A stretch of DNA of 64,000 nt from Falsihalocynthiibacter halioticoli (GTDB lineage: Bacteria > Pseudomonadota > Alphaproteobacteria > Rhodobacterales > Rhodobacteraceae). Below are positions 56,092-64,000 of this stretch, piece after piece. The translations under genes and the position numbers were made by a program. The notes under the pieces were generated by a model, which made no database searches, was not told the origin of the DNA, and saw only the letters and a program-made list of their open reading frames with translations. How positions within the stretch are numbered: position 1 is the first letter of the stretch; every line of letters starts with the position of its first letter. The stretch covers positions 682,001 to 746,000 of the forward strand of contig NZ_JAOYFC010000001.1 of the NCBI RefSeq assembly GCF_025802015.1, given 5' to 3'.

Positions 56092-57177
56092 ATGGAGTAT
56101 TTTCTGTTTGTCGGGAGCTGTAATTCCGCGGTTCCTTATTTTGGAAATTCAAACGGAGAGGGCGTGAGCGCATATCGTTTCGACGCTGAAACCTGTGAGA
56201 TCGCAAAGCTCGGAACGTACCCGGACGTCGAGAATTCGACATTTCTAAGCGTTAATCCGTCTGCAACCCGCTTATACACAAACTCAGAACTGCCCGGTAA
56301 ACCAGAGGGGCTTGTGACAACCCTCTCTTATGACAAAGAAAATGGGACGTTCGCGCACCTAGCTGAGCAATCAAGTCGCGGCTCGATTACGGCTTACAAC
56401 TCGATTACGGAAGACGGTAAATTCCTACTTGTTGCCAACTATGGCGAGCTTCAGGAAGGGCCAGATCAGTCTTTGGTGGTCTACCCGATTTTGGAAGATG
56501 GCGAGCTTGGAGCGCCGGTTTGCACTGTAAAAAATGAAGGGTGCGGGCCGAACAAAGAGCGCCAAGATCGCAGCCATACGCATTTTGCGCATCAGATGCC
56601 GAATGGAAACGTTGTTGTGGCGGATCTTGGGCTGGATAAGGTTTTTGAGTATAGTTTGAGCGCAAGTGGCCAACTTTCGCAGCAAAGGGTGTTTGATATG
56701 CCAGCAGGGAGTGGGCCGCGCCATGTTGCTTGGTCTGCTGATGGTCGATGGCTGTTTGTCGTTAACGAACTGCTGAGTAATGTTGCCACGCTCGACTTGA
56801 CCAAATCACCAGAGGACGCGTTGGTATCGATCTGTCCGACGGTGCCAGAAAGTTCGGTTGGTAAGAGCTTCTGTTCAGATATCCAAATCGCGCCTGACGG
56901 GCGCTTTCTCTATGTCGGAAACCGTGGAGACGACACGATCGCGGTTTTATCTGTGGCTGCTGATGGGACGTTGACCTTGATTGCGCAGGTTCCTGCTGGC
57001 GGGAAAACGCCACGAAATCTGGCGCTTACGCCATGCGGTCGCTTCCTGTTCTCGGCCAATCAGGATTCCGATGTAATTACGCTTTTTGCGCGAGACGAAA
57101 AGGATGGAATGCTTGAGAAAAGCGCGCTTGCGATCGAAACGGGTACGCCAATGGTCGTTGCGATTGTTGCGGCGTAA
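56092..57177 (+). CDS. Beta-propeller lactonase family protein
   Basis: A 361-residue seven-bladed beta-propeller protein of the 6-phosphogluconolactonase (YbhE/Pgl2) family. Repeating blades are seen, e.g. FLSVNPSATRLYTNSE, ITEDGKFLLVANYGE, GSGPRHVAWSADGRWLFVVNE, IAPDGRFLYVGNRGDDTIAV and RNLALTPCGRFLFSANQDSD. HTHFAHQMPNG carries family histidines. No signal peptide. Substrate may be a sugar lactone, but the family is varied. Start at ATG 56092 (MEYFLFVGS), with GGGG upstream. Divergent from the GST gene. Confidence 0.9.
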   Translation: MEYFLFVGSCNSAVPYFGNSNGEGVSAYRFDAETCEIAKLGTYPDVENSTFLSVNPSATRLYTNSELPGKPEGLVTTLSYDKENGTFAHLAEQSSRGSITAYNSITEDGKFLLVANYGELQEGPDQSLVVYPILEDGELGAPVCTVKNEGCGPNKERQDRSHTHFAHQMPNGNVVVADLGLDKVFEYSLSASGQLSQQRVFDMPAGSGPRHVAWSADGRWLFVVNELLSNVATLDLTKSPEDALVSICPTVPESSVGKSFCSDIQIAPDGRFLYVGNRGDDTIAVLSVAADGTLTLIAQVPAGGKTPRNLALTPCGRFLFSANQDSDVITLFARDEKDGMLEKSALAIETGTPMVVAIVAA

Positions 57178-57186
57178 CCTGCTGTA

Positions 57187-57768
57187 TTAAAAAAGCTTGT
57201 TGATGTGTTTGGCGCACCATGTGCCTTGATATTCGAGGCAGGTGACGGAAAGGTTGTCGATTTTTTGGGCGAAGACTGTGGGAGTATCTTGCCCAAGCGC
57301 GCGCTGGACCTGACATAGGATAGCGCCGAAATGGGCGACGATAATGATGTCTGTTTCCGGTCTGCGTAAGAGCCTATCCGCAGCTGAATCGACGCGTGTT
57401 CGAAGCGCGTTCCAGCTTTCTCCGCCGGGCGGGCGTGTGTCTCCGGGGGTGTCCCAAAACGCGCGGAGTGCATCTTCGCTCTCTGCGTTAACATCGTCGA
57501 AGGTCCGGTTTTCCCATTTGCCGAAATGAATTTCCCGCAAGTCAGGGTCCGGCTGCAAGGTATGGCGAGCGTTTGCGATTGCTTTGCCTGTTTCCACTGC
57601 ACGCGACAAGGGCGAGGTGATGATTGGTGCGGTTTCAGGCAACGCGTCGGAAACGCGTTTGATCTGCGCGCTGTTTGAAAGGTCTGCGGGTAAATCGGTC
57701 CAGCCGACCATAGTTTTGGCATGGGTCGGCGCATGGCGAACCCACCATAATCTTTTGATATCGTTCAC
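57187..57768 (-). CDS. Histidine phosphatase family protein (CobC-like)
   Basis: A 193-residue phosphoglycerate-mutase-fold phosphatase. The catalytic RHG-type motif is LWWVRHAPTHAKTMVGWTD, with RHA in place of RHG. SPLSRAVETGKAIA, LREIHFGKWENRTFDDV and the second catalytic His in IIVAHFGAILCQ are intact. Coupling to cobU by a GTGA overlap suggests it acts as the alpha-ribazole-phosphate phosphatase CobC in cobalamin assembly. That is inferred from context. GTG start. Confidence 0.88.
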   Translation of the reverse strand: MNDIKRLWWVRHAPTHAKTMVGWTDLPADLSNSAQIKRVSDALPETAPIITSPLSRAVETGKAIANARHTLQPDPDLREIHFGKWENRTFDDVNAESEDALRAFWDTPGDTRPPGGESWNALRTRVDSAADRLLRRPETDIIIVAHFGAILCQVQRALGQDTPTVFAQKIDNLSVTCLEYQGTWCAKHINKLF

Positions 57769-58298
57769 GGGTTTGCCTCTGGAAGCTTACCTTTAAAGGT
57801 AAGAGGAAGGCCTGCCATTACGGCTACAACCGTGTCTGATGCGGCGGCGAGCTCTTGGTTCAATTTTCCTTGAGCATTTGCAAATCTTCGCGCGAGTGAT
57901 GTGGCAGCAATTCCTCCTCCGCCAACCTCGTTGCTCACGATAATAACGGGGGCATTACAGTCGGCGAGCGCGGCTAGGAGCGCCCTAGTGCGTGCCTCTA
58001 CGTCGAAATCTGCCATGAGCAGGTTGCTTAACCAGAGTGTCGCGCAGTCGAGGAGGATTACGTCTCTACTTGATGCACTGACGAATTGCGCTTCAATATC
58101 AACGGGTTCCTCGATTGTCGTCCAGCCACTTCCGCGAGATGATTTGTGCCGCTCTATTTTGATCTTCATGTCGTCGTCAAACGCCTGCGCTGTTGCGAGA
58201 TAGATGCGGTTCAGTCCGCTCTCCACTGCTAACCGTTCAGCGAAATCAGATTTCCCAGAAGCAACACCACCCAGAACAAGCGTTAGATTTGGCAGCAT
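57765..58298 (-). CDS. cobU: Adenosylcobinamide kinase / adenosylcobinamide-phosphate guanylyltransferase
   Basis: A 177-residue bifunctional enzyme of cobalamin nucleotide-loop assembly. P-loop LVLGGVASGKSDFAERLA is at residues ~6-23. RIYLATAQAFDDDMKIKIERHKSSRG includes the guanylylated histidine region. VILLDCATLWLSNLL and IIVSNEVGGGGIAATSLARRFAN are conserved. Length is normal (~180). It helps supply the B12 coenzyme that Ecm requires. First gene of a pair with the phosphatase. Confidence 0.96.
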   Translation of the reverse strand: MLPNLTLVLGGVASGKSDFAERLAVESGLNRIYLATAQAFDDDMKIKIERHKSSRGSGWTTIEEPVDIEAQFVSASSRDVILLDCATLWLSNLLMADFDVEARTRALLAALADCNAPVIIVSNEVGGGGIAATSLARRFANAQGKLNQELAAASDTVVAVMAGLPLTFKGKLPEANP

Positions 58299-58415
58299 AG
58301 TTTGCCCCGTTTCCCGTTTTTGCGCAGCCTATCAGGGGTTTGCCGCGAGGTTAAGGGCTGGCATTTTAGCCGCGCGGGTCTTAGCAATGGTATGACAGAA
58401 CCAAAGGGGCAAGAG

Positions 58416-59618
58416 ATGCTTGCGCAAAAACGTATCCTTTTGATCATTGGTGGTGGTATTGCTGCCTATAAATCGCTCGATCTTATCCGCCGTTTCAAGG
58501 AGCGCGGTGCGGAGGTGACGCCTGTGTTGACTAAGGCGGGTGCGGAATTTGTTACGCCGCTCTCTGTTTCGGCGTTGGCGGGGCAGAAGGTCTTTGGCGA
58601 TCTGTTTGATCTCACGGATGAAGCAGAGATGGGACATATTGAACTGTCGCGCGCAGCGGATTTGATCGTAGTTGCGCCTGCGACGGCGGACCTTATGGCA
58701 AAGGCCGCGCAAGGGCATGCAAATGATTTGGCCAGTACCGTCTTGCTCGCCACGGATACACGCGTATTGCTCGCGCCGGCTATGAACATACGCATGTGGA
58801 CGCATCCAGCAACCCAGCGGAATATTGAAACGCTTAAGGCAGACGGGCAAGCGTTTGTCGGACCGAATGAAGGCGATATGGCCTGTGGTGAATTTGGCCC
58901 TGGTCGTATGTCGGAACCATTGGAGATTGTCGCAGCGGCGGAGGCGATGTTGGCCGACGGGCCGCTTGCGGGGCGAAAAATAGTTGTGACGTCAGGCCCG
59001 ACTCACGAGCCGATCGATCCGGTGCGGTATATTGCAAACCGCTCGTCCGGCGCGCAGGGAACCGCAATTGCGCGTGCGCTTGTGGCGCTTGGTGCTGAGG
59101 TTGTTTTTGTAACGGGGCCTGCGGATGTTGCGCCACCAGAAGGCGTTGTTCTCAAGCGCGTCGAAACAGCAAATGATATGCGCAAAGCAGTCATGGAGGC
59201 GCTCCCCGCAGATGCCGCTATTTTTGCGGCTGCCGTAGCAGATTGGCGCGTTTCGAACGCAGCAGATAGCAAGATGAAGAAAACCAAAACGGGCCTTCCT
59301 GCACTCGAATTTGCCGAGAACCCGGATATTTTGGCTGATGTGAGCAAAGACAAAGCCCGCCCTGCGTTGGTTGTTGGGTTTGCGGCAGAAACCGACGACG
59401 TTATTGAAAACGCGACGGCTAAACGTAAGCGGAAAGGCTGTGACTGGATTGTTGCAAATGATGTCTCGCCCAAAACCGGAATTATGGGCGGTAGTGAGAA
59501 CGCGGTGACAATCATTGATGAAAACGGCGCCGACAATTGGCCACGAATGGGCAAAGATCAAGTTGCTCGTAAATTGGCAGAGCGTATTTCAGAGGCCTTG
59601 CAGGGTAAGCAGAAGTGA
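58416..59618 (+). CDS. coaBC: Phosphopantothenoylcysteine decarboxylase/synthetase
   Basis: A 400-residue bifunctional coenzyme A biosynthesis enzyme. The N-terminal CoaC flavoprotein domain has GGGIAAYKSLDLIRRF, the catalytic His in MGHIELSRAADLIVVAPATA, and the PAMNIRMWTHPA substrate loop. The C-terminal CoaB domain has VVTSGPTHEPIDPVRYIANRSSG, with a FAAAVADWRV segment. The start at 58416 is preferred because AAGGGG lies 6 nt upstream; an ATG at 58392 lacks one. The stop overlaps the dut start (GTGA). Confidence 0.97.
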   Translation: MLAQKRILLIIGGGIAAYKSLDLIRRFKERGAEVTPVLTKAGAEFVTPLSVSALAGQKVFGDLFDLTDEAEMGHIELSRAADLIVVAPATADLMAKAAQGHANDLASTVLLATDTRVLLAPAMNIRMWTHPATQRNIETLKADGQAFVGPNEGDMACGEFGPGRMSEPLEIVAAAEAMLADGPLAGRKIVVTSGPTHEPIDPVRYIANRSSGAQGTAIARALVALGAEVVFVTGPADVAPPEGVVLKRVETANDMRKAVMEALPADAAIFAAAVADWRVSNAADSKMKKTKTGLPALEFAENPDILADVSKDKARPALVVGFAAETDDVIENATAKRKRKGCDWIVANDVSPKTGIMGGSENAVTIIDENGADNWPRMGKDQVARKLAERISEALQGKQK

Positions 59619-60082
59619 CTGTTTCTATTAAGATAAAGCGGCTCGAAGGGGCAGACGAAGCTCTTTCTTTGCCATCCTACGAAACTGCAGGTGCTGCTGG
59701 CGCGGATGTCTGTGCGAACTTTCCAGTTGATGAACGCGACGGGATTGTTTTGGAGCCAATGGAGCGCGCATTGGTGCCCACGGGGTTAAGTTTGGAAATT
59801 CCTGTCGGATATGAAGTTCAGGTTCGGCCCCGTTCAGGCTTGGCGCTTAAGCATGGGGTCACGTTGGTCAATACACCTGGCACGATCGATAGCGATTATC
59901 GCGGGCCGCTTGGTGTGATTATGATTAATTTGGGTACGGAGCCATTTGAAATTCGGCATGGAGATCGCATTGCGCAGTTGATCGTTGCGCCAGTTACGCA
60001 AGCGACGTTTGAGGCCGCCGATTCCTTGAGTGAAACGGCCAGAGGGGCGGGGGGCTTTGGCTCCACCGGACAGCGCGGATAA
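59615..60082 (+). CDS. dut: dUTP diphosphatase
   Basis: A 155-residue trimeric dUTPase hydrolysing dUTP to dUMP. The five motifs are seen: TAGAAGADVCAN (1), RPRSGLALKHG (2), GTIDSDYRGPLGVIMINLG (3), RIAQLIVAPV (4) and the C-terminal GGFGSTGQ arm (5). GTG start coupled to the coaBC stop (GTGA). Length is normal (~150). The coaBC-dut pairing is common in proteobacteria. The next gene starts directly after its stop. Confidence 0.97.
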   Translation: MTVSIKIKRLEGADEALSLPSYETAGAAGADVCANFPVDERDGIVLEPMERALVPTGLSLEIPVGYEVQVRPRSGLALKHGVTLVNTPGTIDSDYRGPLGVIMINLGTEPFEIRHGDRIAQLIVAPVTQATFEAADSLSETARGAGGFGSTGQRG

Positions 60083-61135
60083 ATGGCGATTACCTTTGTT
60101 CTGATGGGGGTGATCTGGTTTGGTGGGCCGATCTTGCGCCTTCCGAAAGCCGTGCGCGCGCTTCTTGTTGGATTGATCTATGTGCTTGGATTTGTTGTTT
60201 TATTGACCCTTCCCGAAGGGCACAATATGCGCGAATTGTTTGGCGATAGTGTGGGTATTTGGGCGCTCGTGGGGATGTGTGGTGCTGTTGTCGGTCTGTA
60301 CGTCTGGGCGCTGCCGCTTTTGCGAAAACGCGGAGAAACGGCTGCCGGGGTTGTGCCGGAAGCTGGCGGATCGTTTTCGGAAACCGAGCTTGATCGCTAT
60401 GCCCGCCACATCGTGTTGCGAGAAGTTGGCGGCCTTGGCCAGAAACGGTTGCGAGAGGCGCGCGTTTTGGTGATTGGTGCGGGGGGGCTTGGGGCTCCGG
60501 CGTTGCAATACCTTGGTGCGGCGGGCGTTGGAACCATCGGCGTTGTTGACGATGACGTGGTCGAGAATGCCAATCTTCAGCGTCAGGTGATCCATAAAGA
60601 TGCGGCTATCGGTACACCCAAGGTCTTTTCTGCCCAATCTGAACTTCAGGCGCAGAACCCGTTTATTTCGGTGCGCCCCTATCATCGACGGTTGGATCAG
60701 GAGAGCGCCGAGGCCCTGTTTGCCGAATATGATCTGATCCTTGATGGCACAGATAATTTTGACACCCGATATATGGTTAACCGCGTTGCTGTGGCGCTTG
60801 GGAAGCCACTTATCTCTGCGGCGATGACCCAATGGGAGGGGCAGATTTCGCTCTATGATCCCGCGCATGGCGGGCCATGCTATCAATGCGTTTTCCCAGA
60901 GCCACCCGCGCCGGGATTGGTTCCGAGTTGTTCAGAAGCCGGCGTCATCGGGCCGCTCCCTGGTGTTATGGGCTCAATGATGGCGGTGGAGGCGATCAAG
61001 GTCATTACGGGCGCAGGCGAGAACCTGCGCGGCGTATTGTTCACATATGACGCGCTCTATGGCGAGACACGAAAATTCACCACCAGCAAGCGAGCGGACT
61101 GTCCTGTTTGCGGTGCGATACAAGTGCGCGCTTGA
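60083..61135 (+). CDS. HesA/MoeB/ThiF family adenylyltransferase with N-terminal membrane region
   Basis: A 350-residue protein. Residues 1-82 hold three predicted membrane helices (about 2-18, 26-45 and 60-80). Residues 100-350 are a MoeB-type E1-like domain: ARHIVLREVGGLGQKRL, nucleotide motif VIGAGGLGAPALQYLG, DDDVVENANLQRQ, and zinc cysteines in CYQCVF and CPVCG. SCSEAGVIGPLPGVMGS is also MoeB-like. It should adenylate the C-terminus of a sulfur carrier such as MoaD or ThiS. The membrane part is unusual, as E. coli MoeB is soluble and ~249 residues. Confidence 0.88.
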   Translation: MAITFVLMGVIWFGGPILRLPKAVRALLVGLIYVLGFVVLLTLPEGHNMRELFGDSVGIWALVGMCGAVVGLYVWALPLLRKRGETAAGVVPEAGGSFSETELDRYARHIVLREVGGLGQKRLREARVLVIGAGGLGAPALQYLGAAGVGTIGVVDDDVVENANLQRQVIHKDAAIGTPKVFSAQSELQAQNPFISVRPYHRRLDQESAEALFAEYDLILDGTDNFDTRYMVNRVAVALGKPLISAAMTQWEGQISLYDPAHGGPCYQCVFPEPPAPGLVPSCSEAGVIGPLPGVMGSMMAVEAIKVITGAGENLRGVLFTYDALYGETRKFTTSKRADCPVCGAIQVRA

Positions 61136-61159
61136 TGCGCGCAATCAAAGGAGACTTTC

Positions 61160-63178
61160 ATGACCAACCCGCTTCTGTCTGATTGGGACACGCCGTTTCA
61201 GCTGCCGCCATTTGCCGAGATTTCGGACGATGATTTCGAAGCGGCGGTCCACGAAACGCTCGCCAGTGCGCGCGCTGCGGTCGATGCGGTTGCCAATAAT
61301 CCAGAGGCACCAAGTTTCGAGAACACGGTTGAGGCGTTGGAACTCGCGGATGCGGATTTGGGGCGTGTTTTGGGCGTTTTCTATAATCTTGCAGGGGCAG
61401 ACAGCACAGAGAAACGCCAAGAGCTACAACGGGCATTTTCTCCGCTTCTTGCGGCCTACTCGAGCGATGTTTCAATGAACAAAGAGTTGTTTGAGCGGGT
61501 AGAAACCCTTTGGCAACAGCGCGACAGCCTTAACCTGAACGACGAACAAGCGCGGGTGCTTGAGCTGTGTCGCCGCGGGTTTGTACGCGCGGGCGCGCAG
61601 CTTGAGGGGGATGCGCGCGAGCGTCATCGCGAAATCAAAGCGCGGCTTGCTGTTTTGGGTACAGAATTTGGCCAGAACCTTTTGGCAGATGAGCGCGAGT
61701 GGTCGATGCCGCTTTCGGAAGATGATCTGGAGGGGCTGCCGGATTTCGTGGTCGCGGCGGCGCGTTCGGCGGGGGAGGCGCTCGGCCACGATGGGCCAGC
61801 GGTTACACTTTCACGGTCGCTCATTGTGCCGTTTCTGCAATTTTCGCCACGACGCGAATTGCGCAAAACCGCGTTTGAGGCTTGGGTCGCGCGCGGCGCA
61901 AATGGTGGTGAGACAGACAACCGAGAGATCACGCGCGAAACACTGGAGTTGCGCGCGGAGCGGGCTGCGCTTTTGGGCTATGATAGCTATGCGGCCTACA
62001 AGCTCGAAACTGAAATGGCCAAAACGCCAGAAGCGGTGCACGACCTGTTGATGCAGGTTTGGAACAAGGCCAAGCCCGCAGCCGAAGCCGATGCCGAAGT
62101 ACTGGCCGAAATGCTGGCCAAAGACGGGATCAACGGACCACTGGAGGCGTGGGATTGGTTTTATTACGCCGAGAAACGCCGCCTTGCAGAGCACGACTTG
62201 GACGAAGCTGAGTTGAAGCCTTACTTCCAGCTTGATCGGATGATTGAAGCTGCGTTTGATTGTGCAAACCGGCTGTTTGGACTTGAGGCGCGTGCGCTTG
62301 ATGTGCCGCTCTATCATCCGGATTGCCGCGCGTGGGAGTTTACACGAAACGGCGAACATATTGCCGTTTTCATCGGTGATTATTTTGCCCGCGCGAGCAA
62401 ACGCTCCGGTGCGTGGTGTTCGGCGATGCGCAGCCAGAAGAAGCTTGGCGGCGACGTACGCCCAATCGTTGTGAATGTCTGTAACTTCGCCAAACCGCCA
62501 GAAGGAGAACCCGCGCTGCTGTCTTATGATGATGCGCGGACCTTGTTCCACGAGTTTGGTCACGCGCTTCACCAGATGCTCTCGGATGTGACCTATGAAA
62601 GCATTTCGGGAACTTCTGTCGCGCGCGATTTTGTCGAGCTACCAAGCCAGCTTTATGAGCATTGGCTTGAGGTGCCGGAAGTGCTGGAGAAACACGCGAT
62701 CCACGCCGAAACGGGCGAGGCAATACCCGCGGATTTGATGAAACGGCTTTTGGACGCGCAGACTTACAACACCGGCTTTGCAACGGTTGAATATGTTTCT
62801 TCTGCCCTAGTTGATTTGGCGTTTCACGACGGTCCCGCGCCCAAAGACACAATGGCGCGCCAGGCCGAAGTCCTTGACGGCATTTCAATGCCTTATGCAA
62901 TTCGTATGCGCCATGCGACACCTGGATTTGCACATGTATTTGCGGGTGATGGCTATGCCAGTGCCTATTACAGCTATATGTGGTCTGAAGTGATGGACGC
63001 GGATGCATTCAAGGCGTTTGAAGAGGGCGAAGGGCCGTTTGATCCGGCACTTTCGAAGCGGCTAGAGGAGCATATCCTGTCGGCAGGCGGCTCGCGCGAT
63101 CCAGAAGAGCTTTATCGTGCGTTTCGCGGACGTATGCCAAGCGTTGACGCGCTGCTTGAGGGGCGCGGGTTGCTTTAA
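61160..63178 (+). CDS. M3-family zinc oligopeptidase
   Basis: A 672-residue cytosolic metallopeptidase of the thimet/oligopeptidase A/Dcp group. The zinc site is TLFHEFGHALHQMLSD (HExxH, residues ~465-480), with the third ligand in the following SVARDFVELPSQLYEHW. FYNLAGADSTEKRQELQRAF, NARWEFTR-like RAWEFTRNGEHI, and the C-terminal FAGDGYASAYYSYMWSEV and FLSAGGSRDP-type EHILSAGGSRDPEELYRAFRG are conserved. Closest by length to oligopeptidase A/Dcp (~680). Degrades short peptides. GGAGA precedes the ATG. Confidence 0.94.
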   Translation: MTNPLLSDWDTPFQLPPFAEISDDDFEAAVHETLASARAAVDAVANNPEAPSFENTVEALELADADLGRVLGVFYNLAGADSTEKRQELQRAFSPLLAAYSSDVSMNKELFERVETLWQQRDSLNLNDEQARVLELCRRGFVRAGAQLEGDARERHREIKARLAVLGTEFGQNLLADEREWSMPLSEDDLEGLPDFVVAAARSAGEALGHDGPAVTLSRSLIVPFLQFSPRRELRKTAFEAWVARGANGGETDNREITRETLELRAERAALLGYDSYAAYKLETEMAKTPEAVHDLLMQVWNKAKPAAEADAEVLAEMLAKDGINGPLEAWDWFYYAEKRRLAEHDLDEAELKPYFQLDRMIEAAFDCANRLFGLEARALDVPLYHPDCRAWEFTRNGEHIAVFIGDYFARASKRSGAWCSAMRSQKKLGGDVRPIVVNVCNFAKPPEGEPALLSYDDARTLFHEFGHALHQMLSDVTYESISGTSVARDFVELPSQLYEHWLEVPEVLEKHAIHAETGEAIPADLMKRLLDAQTYNTGFATVEYVSSALVDLAFHDGPAPKDTMARQAEVLDGISMPYAIRMRHATPGFAHVFAGDGYASAYYSYMWSEVMDADAFKAFEEGEGPFDPALSKRLEEHILSAGGSRDPEELYRAFRGRMPSVDALLEGRGLL

Positions 63179-63181
63179 CGG

Positions 63182-63676
63182 TTACTTGCGAATCTCGTCG
63201 TCGCGTACGCCCCAAACAGCGGATTTCGGCGCCCAGCCCCTAAGGCCGTCGACGCTTAACTTGCACCATGTTCGATCGCAGGCCCCAAGCCGCGCGATCA
63301 CGTCCTGTTCGAGCTTGGCAACTGCTTTGGCGTCCGGTTGGGGGAGAATCTTAAGCTCAACCTCTTTGGCGGTCACAACAACGGTGCGCACGCCAGAGAG
63401 AAGAGTGAAATGCACCCAGCCGCCCGCACCGTCACGGTCATGGACGCGCCGCCAATGGCCGAACTCTGCGGTGATCTCCAGCGGCATATCGCGGTGTTTA
63501 TAAACCCAATCAATGCGGTGCGTGAGGGAAGGGCCGCGCCGAACGTTCGCCTCGGTGGCTTTCATCGAAACAAAACGCGGAATCGGCAAGTTGGTCACGG
63601 GGCCGCGCTCTTGCGCGTGGGCGGCCTGAAGCCCGAGCATGGCCACGAGGGCCCAAATCGTCTTGCGGAGACTCAT
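63182..63676 (-). CDS. SH3-domain periplasmic protein
   Basis: A 164-residue exported protein. Signal peptide MSLRKTIWALVAMLGLQAAHA is cleaved before QE. Two bacterial SH3-like modules follow: ATEANVRRGPSLTHRIDWVY...WRRVHDRDGAGGWVHF, and LGACDRTWCKLSVDGLRGWA near the C-terminus. Proteins of this build are thought to bind peptidoglycan or act in the envelope, without a known catalytic role. Convergent with the M3 peptidase gene, with only 3 bp between stops. Confidence 0.9.
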   Translation of the reverse strand: MSLRKTIWALVAMLGLQAAHAQERGPVTNLPIPRFVSMKATEANVRRGPSLTHRIDWVYKHRDMPLEITAEFGHWRRVHDRDGAGGWVHFTLLSGVRTVVVTAKEVELKILPQPDAKAVAKLEQDVIARLGACDRTWCKLSVDGLRGWAPKSAVWGVRDDEIRK

Positions 63677-63786
63677 CGGATTTCTACCTGAATTTCTACT
63701 GCGCCTGTCTGTCGGTTCTTGTGTCCGATCATTTCATGGGCCACCTTAGCAGGGAGCGAACCAAAGAAAAGATGAGGGAGCATCCC

Positions 63787-64000
63787 ATGTGCGCAAAACG
63801 TCTGAGTGTTGTTGTTACACGACGGTTGCCTGTGGCGGTCGAAACTCGCCTGAAAGAGCTGTTTGATACGACCCTGCGTGTGGACGACACGCCGATGAGC
63901 AAAGCCGAACTGGTTGCCGCAATGAAGAAATGCGATGTGTTGGTGCCAACCGTAACGGATTCGATCGACGCGAGCATGCTTGCTTCGGCTGGGCCGGACC
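63787..64000 (+). CDS. D-2-hydroxyacid dehydrogenase, N-terminal part (cut by window edge)
   Basis: 71 codons are visible to the window edge. The start of the product (KRLSVVVTRRLPVAVETRLK, then LFDTTLRVDD and KCDVLVPTVTDSIDASML) matches the N-terminal substrate domain of glyoxylate/hydroxypyruvate reductase-like D-2-hydroxyacid dehydrogenases. GAGGGAG lies before the ATG. NAD-binding and catalytic residues lie outside the window, so the exact substrate is open. Confidence 0.8.
   Translation, partial: MCAKRLSVVVTRRLPVAVETRLKELFDTTLRVDDTPMSKAELVAAMKKCDVLVPTVTDSIDASMLASAGPD

Overview
The window reads as core chromosome of an alphaproteobacterium of the family Rhodobacteraceae (Roseobacter/Rhodobacter group). 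The evidence is the combination of a TCA-cycle cluster (mdh-sucC-sucD-odhA-odhB-lpd and sdhCDAB) interleaved with ethylmalonyl-CoA pathway genes (mcl2, mch, ecm, ccrA), and Rhodobacteraceae-type families such as the FYDLN-acid protein, NnrU, DUF1737 and TIGR02186. No insertion sequences, phage genes, integrases or CRISPR arrays were seen. Gene starts, ATGA overlaps and codon use look uniform, so nothing points to recent transfer.

Layout. 1-4.2 kb: a cut membrane protein, DUF1428, a small membrane protein, tRNA-Ala(GGC), FYDLN-acid protein, a YgjP-type metallopeptidase, a GntR/FCD regulator and a membrane TerB-like protein. 4.2-15.2 kb (minus): mdh, then sucC-sucD, a possible 51-codon ORF, two DUF805 membrane proteins, odhA-odhB, MAPEG and lpd. 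15.4-22.7 kb (plus): a TauE-type permease, mcl2-nnrU-DUF1737-mch, then sdhC-sdhD-sdhA-(27-aa ORF)-sdhB. 22.8-30.5 kb: DUF1801, an ornithine/lysine decarboxylase behind a long leader, deoD, ecm, an acyltransferase and ccrA. 30.7-34.9 kb: RecD-like helicase, SDR, TIGR02186/TauE pair. 35-39.7 kb (minus): a nucleoside-type BMP ABC transporter. 39.8-44.8 kb (minus): rimI-tsaB-nfu, usp, ilvE, VOC and trpS. 44.9-55 kb: an inactive-looking rhomboid, murJ-glnD-lpoA-like, rsmI-yraN-gshB, comM. 55-64 kb: GST with a cysteine-rich tail, lactonase, histidine phosphatase-cobU, coaBC-dut-MoeB-like, M3 peptidase, SH3 protein and the start of a 2-hydroxyacid dehydrogenase.

How it fits together. The TCA enzymes and the ethylmalonyl-CoA pathway together allow acetyl-CoA assimilation without isocitrate lyase. 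Ecm needs adenosylcobalamin, and cobU is present in the same window. The clearest new regulatory signal is a TGTGATCACA palindrome. It occurs as a doublet with exactly 21-bp spacing upstream of sucC, as a second 21-bp doublet upstream of sdhC (one copy with a single mismatch), and as a single copy 8 bp before the start of the GntR regulator gene. This makes that regulator the obvious candidate for the factor that controls the TCA genes (compare AkgR of Rhodobacter sphaeroides) and itself.

Other items worth checking are small ORFs coupled to neighbours (sucD/DUF805, sdhA/sdhB, VOC), the structured leader of the decarboxylase gene, three 11-bp-phased CATATG repeats before lpd, a hairpin over the comM ribosome binding site, and a rhomboid homologue lacking both catalytic residues.
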